In this document: one piece after another, positions 45,317 to 56,572 of the stretch
Numbering within the stretch: the first letter of the stretch is position 1
Layout: the number at the start of each line of letters is the position of its first letter
Origin: Dipteris shenzhenensis
Taxonomy: Eukaryota; Polypodiophyta; Polypodiopsida; Gleicheniales
Direction: 5' to 3' (one strand)
DNA length: 64,000 bases
NCBI GenBank assembly: GCA_047967505.1
Contig: CM106538.1
Position numbers and translations under genes: made by a program
The notes under the pieces: model-generated
Database searches by the model: none
The model's input: only the letters and a program-made list of their open reading frames with translations
What the model was told of the DNA's origin: nothing

Positions 45317-45855
45317 TTGCACAAAAAATCAAGCAAAGAAAATCCGAGAACCGATTTACCGTTAGACCCAACACAATTGTTGTTGAAGAGCACATTAGCA
45401 TAGCAACACCAAAATGTTTAGAAATCAAAGCAAAAACTCATGCTTACAAATATAGCTTGTGTAATCATCCCAACTCTAGTGATTTGCTTTCTAAGAAGTA
45501 ATTACAAAGCTTCGAGGGCAAAGATTGGTAACAAAATATTAAAATATAAATATGTGGAGGCAAGGAAGAAACAAGAGGGCATGAGCATTGCCCTATGCCA
45601 AAATAAAGGGACATCAAGCTAGAAAGGAAGGGTCCATAGCTTCACTTAGCTGAGCTTTTCTTCCATTTTCAGCTTTCCTTCGCTTTTCAACATAAATCTT
45701 GAAGCCAAAACTAATGATTCCATTAAAACTCTCGACATAGAGTGGGCTAAACATAGAATTGTTTTTAAAAACGGCAAAATTGGGTAGGGCTAATAATACA
45801 GAACTTGATGGAGAGAGCTCACGTGTAAACAAGTAGTTTCTTTTCAAATTTCCGA

Positions 45856-46662
45856 GTGTGGGATGCGGTTGTAAAGAGACAGATCATCTTTGCTGGCCAA
45901 AAGCATTTCGACGATAGCCGCACCTTGGCCGACTACAACATCCACAAGAAGAGCACCCTGCACTTGGTGCTTCGCCTGGGAGGCGTCATGCCCATCACCT
46001 TTGGTAACGTCAAGACCAAGATTCCTCCTCTTGAGAGCCCCAATACCTGCAATGCCAAGGTCAAGATTCAAGCGAAGGAAGACGTCAACGGAGAAAGTGA
46101 AGGCAAGAGACGTGATGATCAGGTCATCGGTTATGGGAAGACCATCACCCTTGAAGACAACAAAGGTATCCCTCATTCAGATGTTCATTTTATTCATGGT
46201 TCGTGTCTAGGACAAACCGTTAAGACCGGCCTAGATACTGACAACGTGAAGGCCAAGATTGAAGAAAAGGAATGCAACAGTTCAGATGACCCAAAGGCCA
46301 TCACCATTGAAGGCATTGGTTATGGGAAGGCCATCAGCATCGAGGGCATCTTTTCTAATCTGGATTTGAAGACTAGCTTGGAGACCGGGAATGTGAAGGC
46401 CAACACTCATAACAAGACCAGGGAGACCCGCTCGGCTACAGACAATATGAGGGCCAAGATTCATGAAAAGGAAGGCATCCGCCCAGATGTCCAAGTCATT
46501 AATTTTGTTAATCTTCATGGCAAGTATCTAGGCCAGTCCCTAAGATTCTTCAAGTGGAAGAGACATGTATGGTCGAGAGAGCCTGTGTGGACGATTACTC
46601 GCTTAAAGGTGGTAGACAGTTTTGTAGACTTTACAAACTGTCTACCAGGTCAAAAGCCTTGA
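45856..46662 (+). CDS. Degenerate polyubiquitin-like protein (5' truncated)
   Basis: Residues 8-43 match the C-terminal half of ubiquitin: [25 protein letters not shown], then L-G-G (one Arg short of LRLRGG). A new module starts at Met45. The ubiquitin alpha1 segment recurs at 66-74, 129-138, 178-186 and 196-206 (D-N-V-K-A-K-I-x-x-K-E and [13 protein letters not shown] variants). G-K-T-I-T-L-E occurs at 94-100 and G-K-A-I-S-I-E-G at 157-164. So this is a chain of degraded ubiquitin modules, not canonical polyubiquitin. The first module lacks its N-terminal half, and upstream sequence is unrelated, so the real start may be in a lost exon. The frame is open for 268 codons. It ends at a hairpin where the frame changes, 68 bp before the serine-protease frame on the same strand. 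Confidence 0.7.
   Translation: MWDAVVKRQIIFAGQKHFDDSRTLADYNIHKKSTLHLVLRLGGVMPITFGNVKTKIPPLESPNTCNAKVKIQAKEDVNGESEGKRRDDQVIGYGKTITLEDNKGIPHSDVHFIHGSCLGQTVKTGLDTDNVKAKIEEKECNSSDDPKAITIEGIGYGKAISIEGIFSNLDLKTSLETGNVKANTHNKTRETRSATDNMRAKIHEKEGIRPDVQVINFVNLHGKYLGQSLRFFKWKRHVWSREPVWTITRLKVVDSFVDFTNCLPGQKP
46611..46646 (+). repeat. Perfect 12-bp inverted repeat at the ubiquitin/protease frame change
   Basis: GGTAGACAGTTT (46611-46622) and AAACTGTCTACC (46635-46646) are exact inverses with a 12-nt spacer. The protease frame becomes open at 46628, inside the spacer; the ubiquitin-like frame stops at 46662. CAG|GTC, a donor-like sequence, is at the hairpin's 3' foot. Confidence 0.9.
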
Positions 46663-46729
46663 TGCTACAAAGGAGCAGCCCAGAAATACCAGACCTTCAA
46701 AGCCCTTTTTCAACAATCCAACACTTGGA

Positions 46730-47674
46730 GTGGAAACCATTTTAAACACAGTGTTTAGGGCTAAAGGGAAGATGGTCACAGGTTCTAAAGCAAAAGTGTT
46801 CACATGTTGGGTTGCATGTCCCTCAGATTCCAATCATGAAGCCTTGGCCTTTACGGCAGGCCACTGTTTTACAAAGGAGATGTTATCCTTGAGGTACGCA
46901 GAGAACAACATGCTAGATTTTGAAAAACACAATTTCTCAGAATTGGTGGGATGTTTTGGAATTGATGTTGGCCGTGTAGAATTCAATACCTTTGGTTTCA
47001 CATGCTCATTGAAGCCATTGGTGATTGTAAGTGACAATGAAGATATTGCTCTCTTTCCAATGACAAGTGGAGAGATCCACCATTTACTATTGCCATGTAG
47101 TGTGGAATTGGAGTGTGGGAACAACAAGTTTATGGTAGTATTCTCTTATCCCTGCGCACAAACTTTTGTTATTCAGGCATATGAAGAATTAATTGAAGGA
47201 AGGGTTGATCATGGGATTGGAAACCTTTATTCATTCATGGGATTGAATAATGCTCAGCTATATCAGTTGCTAGTAGAAACTTTCCAGGAGTTTAACGATG
47301 GCTCTTTGGTTTGCTCACCGGGAGCCCTGGAGAAAGTTGAAGCCATATATTGCTGCTACAAATGTAGCACCGTTGGTGGTTCAAGTGGTGGACCTGCCAT
47401 GCCCACTCATCTACCTGGGTACACAGTGGGGATCCATGATGGAGCGGTCCAATATCAGGACTACAACATGGCCACATCGACGGACTCACCAGCATTCGTT
47501 ACAATATATGCACAGTTCGTGCTACCGAGGCTCCCTTGTAAAGATAGCAGCTTTTGGGTTGGTTGGAACCTTGCACCATTTGAGCGGTGGCTTAGCAAGC
47601 ACCATTTGGTATGGGGGGGATCAAACAAAAGAGGCAACAGGATAGGATGGACTTGGCTATCATTCCAGCAGTGA
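46730..47674 (+). CDS. Trypsin-like serine protease domain, intact catalytic triad
   Basis: A 314-codon open frame that can be extended upstream to 46628 without a stop. His45 is in F-T-A-G-H-C (the TAAHC-like motif), Asp105 in N-E-D-I-A-L, and Ser219 in G-G-S-S-G-G-P (GDSGGP-like). Spacing of about 60 and 114 residues fits a chymotrypsin-fold peptidase. About 12 cysteines are spread through the domain. No signal peptide is seen. After the TGA at 47672-47674 the same frame stays open for a further ~44 codons (P-K-K-E-K-L-K-Y-E-S-S-K, D-E-E-D-V-V-T-P-P-P), so the natural C-terminus may be longer or frames may have shifted. It directly follows the ubiquitin-like frame, suggesting one gene encoding ubiquitin modules plus protease, joined by splicing or separated by a frameshift. 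I do not recall this architecture. Confidence 0.75.
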   Translation: METILNTVFRAKGKMVTGSKAKVFTCWVACPSDSNHEALAFTAGHCFTKEMLSLRYAENNMLDFEKHNFSELVGCFGIDVGRVEFNTFGFTCSLKPLVIVSDNEDIALFPMTSGEIHHLLLPCSVELECGNNKFMVVFSYPCAQTFVIQAYEELIEGRVDHGIGNLYSFMGLNNAQLYQLLVETFQEFNDGSLVCSPGALEKVEAIYCCYKCSTVGGSSGGPAMPTHLPGYTVGIHDGAVQYQDYNMATSTDSPAFVTIYAQFVLPRLPCKDSSFWVGWNLAPFERWLSKHHLVWGGSNKRGNRIGWTWLSFQQ

Positions 47675-48682
47675 AGCGGGTGGAACTTACCCAAGAAGGA
47701 GAAGCTGAAATACGAATCAAGCAAGACAGATGAAGAAGATGTTGTCACACCGCCACCAACCCTACGAGCTCCCTTGGCTTTGGTTACTGACTTTGATTGA
47801 GCAACGGCTCCTTAACATGCAATGCATGGTGGTGTTTTTTAGCTTTGCTTGGTTGTATATCAAATTTCCTTTTTTTTTCATGCAGCATGTAATCGTGTTG
47901 TACATGAAGCTCAATACATGGAATTAATGATAAACCATGGGCTAATTGAAGATCATCCTTAATCGTGTTTATTGTTCTAAGCTAGCACATGTCTTCCCTC
48001 TACCTGGAATTGCTTTTCGTCTGATGGCACTGACTTATAACATGCATTTTATTATACGGTGTAGTTTAAATTCTCTTCGCTTGAAGTCTGTTGCTTCTTT
48101 TTTTGTCCTCGCTCAATTTTTTGTAATCCACTTTTAAGGTGCACCACTTGGTTTTTGATAAATCCCCTTCAATGTAGTGCCATGATGACTTTATGAGCCC
48201 TTATATTGAATAGCTCCACAACCAACGTTGTTAGTATTAGCAGAAATCAGAGCCCGACATACCTGAGTCATCAAGATTATAGTGGCATGTACATAGTTGC
48301 ATATGAAACATGTTTCATACCTGAATGAAATGTTTCTGAAATGTGTAGACGTTTTGTACGTTTGAATCACGTGTATTATGCATCTTTTAAAAAAAAAGAA
48401 AACTATTGAAAAAAAAATTTTGAGATTTTTTTTTAATTTTAAAAAAATCATAAATATGAAGTAACTTTCATGACTTTTCCTATTATTATATATCTGAATA
48501 ATAGTGACTACTCTATTTTTCACTAATATTCAGGTGTAGAATAATGAAAGACAATTCATGAACTATTATTATGCATATGAAGTTTCTACTTAGTTGGAAT
48601 TGTGTTTCTTTGTGCCATAGATGCATCAATTGCAACAAGGACTATGGTGACATGTGCATATATGATATTTCTACATCTGAAG
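47675..48682. other. Protease 3' flank and AT-rich spacer
   Basis: Contains the open continuation described for the protease (to about 47806), then AT-rich sequence with A-runs at 48390-48440. The last ~120 bp (48575-48682) includes TATGAAGTTTCTACT and GGACTATGGTGACATGTGCATATATGATA. Related sequence lies on the other side of the LINE at 59410-59480. Confidence 0.5.
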
Positions 48683-48696
48683 TTTCTACTCTCATT
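48683..48696 (+). repeat. Putative LINE target-site duplication, left
   Basis: TTTCTACTCTCATT is identical to 59389-59402 at the other end of the LINE and is repeated again in the duplicated copy near 63350. Confidence 0.7.
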
Positions 48697-51600
48697 ACAA
48701 AACAGGGTAATATATTCCATTCAAAACGAATTATATAACGCGTGGGGGAGTAAGAACTCTATTCCTCACCTCAACAATGTGACAGAAAAGCCAGGGGGGT
48801 GGTCTATAATGCCACGACATCCCTAGTAGCGTCAAATGAAAAAATAAAGAGCAGTCCTAGGTTCTCATGAAAGAAATCAGTCTCTCTCAAGTTGCTGCAG
48901 AGGACCCGGTGCATCTATCCCACCGACTCCTAATGGAAGAGATAATCTCAGTCCATATAGCAATCTAAATATGAGCCTCTATGCTACGGCAACCCCTAGG
49001 ATGTGTGCACATCTCAAGCACCAGATCCACCAAAAAGTGATACTCGATATCACCTCCCAAGCTGATCCCGTTGATAAAGAAGGTAGTGAATCCTGAGCTA
49101 GAAGAGGTATCAAAAACAAATCCTGCGGATCCATGATACTAAAATCTGTAGGACTGCGCCTCTGTCGAGACTGCATGAAGAAAGCATGATCACCACCCTC
49201 AGACTCATACAAGGCAAAAGCACCTGATCCCCTGCCCCAAAGAGCTTAGCCCCACGTTATCGTGAAGGACTCAGAAGTAATATGAGAGAACAGTCGGAAG
49301 ATCCCGGTCCAAACCACCATAGCACTATGACACGTCCATAAGCAGTGCTTTCATGATTCCTCTGCAAGCTGACATCTCATACACAAAGACGGTCTACCCA
49401 TCTGACAAAGCCAAGAACCCACTAGGATACCTTTGTGTATAGTGAGCCAAAGAAAGTGTGAGAACTTCCTTGCTCTACTCATCCCAAAAAAATGAGTCCA
49501 ATAGCTCGACATGAGCTGCTCTGTGATCCCCTGTGCCTGCCAATGCTGAACTACTGAGGGTAAGTAATGGGTGGCTCTCTGCTGAATCCGATACCCTGCT
49601 CTCGTGGAATATTGAAAGAACTGCAATGGAGCATCCGATCCTAGAGGGGCTGGCCAAGACTACTCACCTGGATCCCAGTCAAGTCCCCTGAGCGGTCTAC
49701 CCTGGAAAATCCATAACCTCGATCTGGTCTCCTCTGTGACTGTCAAACGTGAAGGATCAAGAGACCACTCCTTCCCCAGGCATCCAATCACTTTGATCCT
49801 CTGCCAATACAGACCTGCTCCAGTGGCTGCGTAGGGGTGAGTCTGTGAGAGGAGTCTGCTGAAAAATAAATAAACGGAGCCGGTCCCAACCTCACTCCAA
49901 TGCACAAGCCAGTCTCATCGAAATAGCCAGACCAAATACAGTCAGCCGGGAGATTCTCTTGGGATGTTGTAAGAGTATCCCTCCAAGGCTGAGGAATGGC
50001 TCTCATGATCTGAAGTCTGATAGGAGCCACCCGTAAGAGTGGTCCATGTCTAGCAGCAATATTCTCCTCTGTGATCTCCTGATCTCCCCTAAACCAATCT
50101 CCCACAGAAGACAACCCGTGAGAGTGCCACCTCGCTAGATTGGTCCTGGGCTTTGTGCCAAGAGGGACACCCTGATACTGTATCAATGTGTTATGGAAGA
50201 GTGGTTGCCTGGCAATTTCCTCTCTGGAGAAAGGAATTGCCCGAATGAGGTACGAATGGAAAAGGGCCCAAATCTGGATAAGCCTTCTCACCAATGGAGA
50301 AGAAGGTTGAGTGTGATGATCCGTCAAAAAAATCCAACCAACACTACCAGGCCACTAACCTACTACCTTAGGAACACATTGTAGGACTCCATGTACAAGA
50401 AACTGCTTCCATGGCTAATCTCCTGGAGTCAAACCTCTGACCAGAAGTTTGACTAGAAGTGCCCTACTCTGGAGCTCCAGATCAAGAATCCCAAGATCTC
50501 CCTGTGCTGTGGGTAGGGTGATAGTGGCCCATGAAACTCTCACTCTAGTGTCCTCTGTACCATCCCTTCCACTCCAAAGAAAGTTCCTGAGCAGTCTCCT
50601 CACCTATCTGATACTATTTGCATGGAAGCACCAACATGAAGCAACGTACCACATGGTCGCCAACAACACCTGGTTGAGCACCAATGCTCTAGCAACTAAG
50701 GAAAGTCTAGCAGTACTCTAATATGCTAACTTCTTGCGAATGCTCTTTAGCACTTGGGCAAACTGCTGCGAGGGGGACACATCTACTCCAACTTGGAAGC
50801 CCAAATACTTGGTGGCGGTGCCTCTCGGTATCCAAGCAAAACCTTTGTCCACACCCCAAGATGGAGTATCCTACTGAGCTCTAGTCCAAATACCCTTCAA
50901 CTTATTCCGATTGACAAGTCCTCCTGAGGCTAGGCAGAACTTGTCAATGGATGCGGCGGTGCAAGTGAGACTATGACAATCACCCCTAATCGTCAGTGCA
51001 GTATCATCAATAAACTCAGTGTCCAAAAGCTCTTGCTCATGCCTGATCGGAAGAGATAGCCCCAGAGTGCCATGACTGGTAGCCTGCATGAAGTACCCTA
51101 GAGCCTCGGCCACAAAGAGGAGATAAGGAGCAAGAGGACAACCTTGACAGACCGATCTAGATAACTGAAAAGTAGGTCCTCTTCCTCCACAAAGGACCAT
51201 CCTGCTAGTTGAGTGGGAGTATAAGGAAGAACTCTAAGAAATCCATCTGTCACTGAAACCAAGCCTCCTCATGGTGCCCTCCAAGAAACTCCAGTTAACT
51301 CTATCACAAGCCTCCTCAAAGTCGAGAAGTAAAACTGCAGTGTCCTGCTGACTCTCCCGTGCCCAGTGTGTGGCCTCCCAAAAAGTGAACACGATGTCTA
51401 GGATACTCTGATCCTGAACAAAACCAATCTGAGTGGCTCTGAGAATATCTTGCATCAGAGGTTTGAGTCTCAAAGCCAAGGTTTCCGCTAAGATTTTGTA
51501 GGCAGTCCCAAGAAGAGTGATAGGTCTCCAATTGCGGAGGAGTGATTTGTCTCTCCCTTTCGGGATGAGACAAATAAGACCTATGCACATGGACTCGCCC

Positions 51601-52799
51601 AAAGATCCTAGCTCAAGAGCCTTGGAAAAAGTAGGCAATAGATGAGGCCCAACTGTATCTCAAACAAACCTGAAGAAAAGTGGAGAAAGGCCATCCTTGC
51701 CTGGGCATATGTCAGAAGGAAGATCCCGTAAGGCATCTGTGAGCTCCAGTAGAGTCAAGGGACTTTCAAATCCAGAAGGTCTGCTGAGAGTAAAATCTGA
51801 ATTGAGCTCTCCTGCCCTGCAAGTCCTCCAATCTCTCATGGGCTTGCTGACCTTTTATGAATAAGGAGTCTGGGAAACTCTGTACCAACCCCTAGAGTCT
51901 GGCTACCTCGGCTCTCTGAGATCTCTCTCTGAGTCTAATCCTTGCTTTCTCATGCTTGGCTCTATCCTGACAAGCATCATTGACTCTAGCAAGAGCTCTT
52001 TTTACCCATGTAAGCCACTCAACCTCCCCTAGTAACTCCTCAGAGAGCCAAGTGTCGCTAAGCATCTGTACAAACTCCGCCTCCTAGAAAATAAAATCAA
52101 GGACTCTCACTGAAGCCGAAGTCTCCATTCTGGAGGTGGCCAGGACCTGCAACAAAATTGGAGCATGATCTGATAAAGTAAAACTTGGTCGGATACCAAC
52201 CTGTCCTCCTCTAGCCTAGCCCCACTGGCCAACATAAAATCTATCCAATCTAGCTAGAGAAAGGGATCCATGGGAAGTGCCTGACCAGGAGAACTGCAAG
52301 CTGTTAGGCATATGAGAGAAGTCATCTAGCCAAAATGCATCTTGAAGCCCGGCCTGTAAAATGAAATTGTCCCACTCTGCTCTTTCTCTGTTTGAAAGAC
52401 CGCCCCAATCCAAGTGTCAGCCTGGGGGAGGGCATCTTTGATTTGTCTCCAAAAAACCCATCTAGGTCCCTGCCTCTGTGGGAGCATACACATTGAGAAC
52501 ACCAACCAAAGTGTTCTCAACCTGGATGGTAATAAAGGCCGCCCTGCTCTCCACCAGTGTGCCCTCCTGAATGACCTCTGAAGCCCACATGGCTGCCACT
52601 GCAATACAAATCCCACCCCTATTGTCAGCTGCTGGACTCCAGAAAGTCCTACTCTGGCCTCTAAGTAAAGAACTGCATCTGTCAATCCTATCCTGAGACA
52701 GCTTGTGCTCCTGAATGAGCACAATATCCGGAGGAGAGCCTGAAGACATGAGCCGGAGGGAGTCTCTAAGTATCTGCAATCTAGGTACTCCTACCCTGT
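48697..52799 (-). pseudogene. LINE ORF2 (endonuclease, reverse transcriptase), decayed
   Basis: Minus strand, 5' to 3'. An APE-type endonuclease has R-V-G-V-P-R-L-Q-I-L-R-D-S-L, D-I-V-L-I-Q-E-H-K-L, R-G-G-I-C-I-A-V and G-V-L-N-V-Y-A-P, with F-S-W-S-G and R-L-D-R-F-Y-V at 52216-52413. The reverse transcriptase has C-L-I-P-K-G, N-W-R-P-I-T-L-L and L-L-L-D-F-E-E-A-C-D-R-V (51234-51638). It continues with V-C-Q-G-C-P-L-A-P-Y-L-L and F-I-D-D-T at the active site (51000-51200; Tyr/Phe-Ala-Asp-Asp expected). A downstream F-L-W-S-G segment (50415-50603) and a zinc-binding tail (F-S-H-F-L-W-L-T-I-H-K-G, 49351-49626) follow. Several frameshifts and stops make it inactive. It is cut from its own ORF1 by the copia insertion at 52800. 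No poly(T) marking a tail is evident at the left end. Confidence 0.92.
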
Positions 52800-53105
52800 T
52801 GTTGAGATATCAAGCTGTAGCCCCGATGTATCTCCTCGGTGACTATCATTTATGTCACCGCCTATATTGGTTTTACTCGTGGTGTAGTTAGACTGCCACG
52901 TATGTTTTGGTTTGGGTTCACATACGAACCACGTATTCTAGGGTTTGACATATAGGGTATACCCCTCTCCTATTGTATTGTTGTTGTGTGCTATTTTCAA
53001 CTGAGTGAAGATAAGCTTCAGCCTCCACATCTTGTGTCCTCCCTCTTGTGTATGTTGTGAAGAAGCTGCAATCGAGCCTCCTCCCTCTCTCCCGCATTCT
53101 TTACA
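52800..53105 (+). repeat. Copia A 5' LTR
   Basis: Starts TGTTGAGATATCAAGC and ends CGCATTCTTTACA. It contains TATTGTATTGTTGTTGTG and CTTGTGTCCTCCCTCTTGTG. It retains the 14-bp GTTTGACATATAGG block. Confidence 0.95.
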
Positions 53106-53117
53106 TGGTATCAGAGC
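53106..53117 (+). promoter_or_regulatory. Primer-binding site (initiator tRNA-Met)
   Basis: TGGTATCAGAGC directly follows the 5' LTR, the standard plant retrotransposon priming site complementary to the 3' end of initiator methionine tRNA. Confidence 0.95.
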
Positions 53118-53634
53118 TTGGTTCGTGGTGAGGAGCTCAAGTAGCAAGAAGAGGTTGCGATACCCTGGTAAGAGGATTTGCGTCTTCTTTCATTTTGGAT
53201 GCTGGGGAGCATATCTCTGCAAGTACACAGCCGTGAGTGCAAGGTGCACTGTCACTGATTCCGACGCCCCGGTGTGAAGCTCGGGTGCATTACCCCGAGA
53301 AAAACAAACTGCGAAGTTTGTGACGCGTTGAAATCGCGGTTCAGGGCCGTTTCGGGGTCCGTTTTGGCATCGCAAAGTTTTCGCAGGCACTCAGGAGAAG
53401 TAGCCGTTTTTTACTGTGTATGCTGTATTTTCGCCTACGTGCGATTTGTGACAGACAGGTTGCTGTGTGACACCGGTGCAGAGATTTTGAGAAACGAATG
53501 CCATTTTGGGTTACTGTGTTTATGCATATTCGTCACTTGAAGTGACTCATGGTTGCTTGCCACTGCCCTTGTGAGGCTGTTTGCAGAAGTGTTGTTGTTT
53601 GCCCTTGTGAGGCATTTGCTGTGTTTCCAGGTTA

Positions 53635-54530
53635 ATGTTGCAATTTGTGATTTGCAAAATGTCTGAGAATCTATTTACTATTGTCAGTGAGAAGCTTGAC
53701 AAGAATAACTTCCAAGCATGGAAGTTCAGGATGACAAACTTCCTCATGGAAAAGGGAGTTTGGGAGTACACCAGTGGGGAAAGTGTAGAACCAGTATTGG
53801 GAGCTGCTTCCACTCCTACTGAATTAAAGGCCTTTAAAGAATGGCATGAAAAAGCCAGGAAATGCCTGTACTGGTTGTTTGTCAATATTTTAGATTCCAT
53901 GATTGTGCATATACAAGATGTAGAGACGCCTAGGGATACATTGGTGAAGCTGTATAGTACAAATACAAATACACGAAAGATGCAGCTTAAGCAGGAGTTG
54001 CACAATGTGTAGAGGAAAAATCTGAGTATAAATGAGTACTCCTTGAAGGTGAAAGGTCTTGCAGAATCTCTTGGATCCATTGGAGCACCTGTTGATGATG
54101 AGGACTTAGTGTCCGTGACCTTGAATGGTCTTGGGAAGGATTATGCACAGTTTCGGACATCCATTGGAGTCCGTGAAACATTTTTTGATTTTCAGGAACT
54201 TATTGCTCTCTTGCTGAGTGAGGAGCAAAGGAATGGTGGTTCAGCCACATCAACTTCTCAAGAGTGTGCCTTCTACTCGAATACAGGTAGAGGCAGGGGT
54301 AGAGGAAGAGGCTGTTTTGGCGGCCGCACAGGAAATCAAAATCAACAGCAGCAATAGGAAAACTAGTCCTATGGAGGAGGACGTGGTACTTCTAGAGGCA
54401 GGGGGAGCCAAAGAGGCCGTGGTACATGGCAAAGGAACCAACAAGTAAATAGCAGTACATAATGCTATTATTGTGAAATTCTGTGCTATTATTGTGAAAA
54501 GCCTGGGCACAAGGAGAATACCTGCCATAA
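53635..54530 (+). pseudogene. Copia A gag
   Basis: The capsid-like start is M-S-E-N-L-F-T-I-V-S-E-K-L-D, then F-Q-A-W-K-F-R-M-T-N-F-L, typical of UBN2-type copia gag. A TAG at 54010-54012 interrupts it (also present in copy B), then the frame continues N-E-Y-S-L-K-V-K-G-L to a Gly/Arg-rich stretch. The zinc knuckle CYYCEKPGHKENTC is at 54484-54525, preceded by a short duplication of its first codons. Confidence 0.88.
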
Positions 54531-54616
54531 AAAGCAGAATGACATCAAAAGTGGGAAGTTGCAGCAAAGCAACTATGCGTCATCATGCGGGCACGGTGAT
54601 GACATAAATGAGCACC

Positions 54617-54736
54617 TTTTTTTTTTTTTTTTTCATGAAAAAGACTTCTATTAAGTAAGAACAAAAACCCGCGAGAGCAAGCTCAAAGCGGAATACATCA
54701 TGAAATCATGAGGATAATAAAAAACCCCCTCAGAGT
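54617..54736 (-). mobile_element. Short poly(A)-tailed insertion (LINE 3'-end fragment), minus strand
   Basis: A T-run of about 22 starts the insertion on the plus strand. It is flanked by GACATAAATGAGCACC (54601-54616) and GACATAAAATGAGCACC (54737-54753), a 16-17-bp target-site duplication. Read on the minus strand it ends CTTAATAGAAGTCTTTTTCATG plus poly(A), as plant LINE 3' ends often do. It interrupts copia A between gag and protease. Confidence 0.85.
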
Positions 54737-54758
54737 GACATAAAATGAGCACCTTTTT

Positions 54759-56100
54759 GTGATGCAGCATATGGTTAACTCCATGACAGGAGATGTTGCA
54801 GCTTGCAATGATGTTTGGTATGTTGATTCAGGTGCTTCTAACCACATGACCACTCATGATGAGTGGTTTCATGATGTCAGAAATCTGAATAAGCTAGGTT
54901 ATGTTGAAACAGGTGATGATAGTGCGCACCCAATTACGTAAGTTAGTAAAGTGCCATTGGCTATGCAGGATGGCAAAACGAAGTACTTGGCAAATGTACT
55001 TCATGTTCCCAAAATCACCAAGAAGCTGGTTTCAGTTGGCCAGATGGTTGAGCAAGGTCTGCAGGTCAGATTTAATCTTGATGGATGCTTTGTTGAGGAC
55101 TTGAAAAATAAGTGCCGCCTGGTTACAAAAGGCAACAAAAATGGCAGAATGTTTACCTTGGATGTTGATATGCCTGAGGTGAAGCTGCTATGTTTGCGCA
55201 TGGGAGAGGTGTCATTGCAGATATTGAGATATGGCACAAGTGCATTGGGCACGTGAATATACAAAGGCTGAAATCTATGCAAACGAAAAACATTGTTGCA
55301 GGTTTGTCTAAATTCAGAGTCGAGGGAATGTAAAAGGTATGTGAAGCATGCCAAATGGGCAAGCATGCATTTCTAAAAAATGCTAAGGTGAGCAGAAGGC
55401 CTTTGGAAGTGATCCACTCAGATGTGTGGGCAACCAAAGCTGCTTCTATTGGTGGATGCCATTACTATGTGACGTTTATTGATGACTACACTAGGAAGGT
55501 GTGGATTTATTTTATGAAACACAAAAGTGAAGTGTTCAGCTATTTCAAGGCTTTTAAGGCCATGGTTGAAAAAGAGAAAGGTGTGCACATTAAGGTGCTA
55601 AGATCTGATGGAGGGGATCTGATGGAGGGGGAGAATACTTTTCACAAGAATTCAGTGAATATCTGAAAGAACCGGGAATTAAAAGGAAGTACTCATGCAG
55701 GTTTACCCCTCAGCATAATGGGGTTGTAGAAAGGAAGAACATGCATATTGCAGAAGTAGGACGAGCGATCCTAAATGAGAAAAATATGCCAGACTATTTT
55801 TGGGCTGAAGCAGTAGCAACTGCTGTTTATATTATGAACAGAACCCCCACTGCAGCTGTCCATGGCATGACACTTGAAGAAATGTATACAGGTCAAACCA
55901 AATATTTTTCACTTGACGGTATTTGGTTGCATAGCTTATGTTCATGTTCCTGATGAGAAAAGAACAAGGTTGGATCCAAAGGCAGAAAAATGCATCTTCA
56001 TTGGATATGCTCTGCATCAGAAAGGGTATCGCTGTTATAACCCTTCCACTCGCAAAATGCAAGTGAGCAGAGATGTTGTCTTTGATGAAATGAGCAGTTG
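54759..56100 (+). pseudogene. Copia A protease and integrase
   Basis: The protease motif is W-Y-V-D-S-G-A-S-N-H-M. The GAG-pre-integrase region follows (I-W-H-K-C-I-G-H-V-N, C-E-A-C-Q-M-G-K-H). The integrase core has H-S-D-V-W and F-I-D-D-Y-T-R-K-V-W, then R-S-D-G-G with a local duplication (GATGGAGGGGATCTGATGGAGG) that disrupts the following frame. V-E-R-K-N-M-H-I-A-E leads on to F-G-C-I-A-Y-V-H-V. Several stops and shifts break the polyprotein. Confidence 0.88.
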
Positions 56101-56572
56101 GTATGCACCAACTGTTATGGTAGGAGATGCAGATGCAGGAAATGGGAATGCTGTAGTAAATGCACAGCAGCAATCTCAAGCCTTGAGTGGACCAGGAGAG
56201 TTCTCTACTAGTGGATCTAATGCATGGACAGGGAGATTCAGATCTAGTGAATCGTCACATGGCAGTTTTGATAGTGTTGTGCAGGTATCACTGTGCAGGT
56301 ATCACGCAAGGGAAAAGAAAAGGTGGACCATGCTCCAGTGTTTAATGTCTCAGCTGGTAGCTCTCGTGTTGATGGAGAGTCAAGTGGCTTTGAAATGAGC
56401 CTTGATGAGGTACTGGGGATTCCCTCTGTTGTTACACCTGGTGTAAGAAAAAGCATTAAAGACTCTTGCAAGTGATCCAATTGTATGCAGGTCCACTCGT
56501 GTTAAGTATCCAGTTGACAGGCTGAGATATGATGGGTATACATCACATCACTATGCTTATATGGTGAAGGTT

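Noticed and set aside
53547-54080. 177-codon minus-strand frame, repeated at 60666-61199
   Set aside because: It is the antisense of copia gag and is duplicated only because the element is duplicated; no family resemblance.
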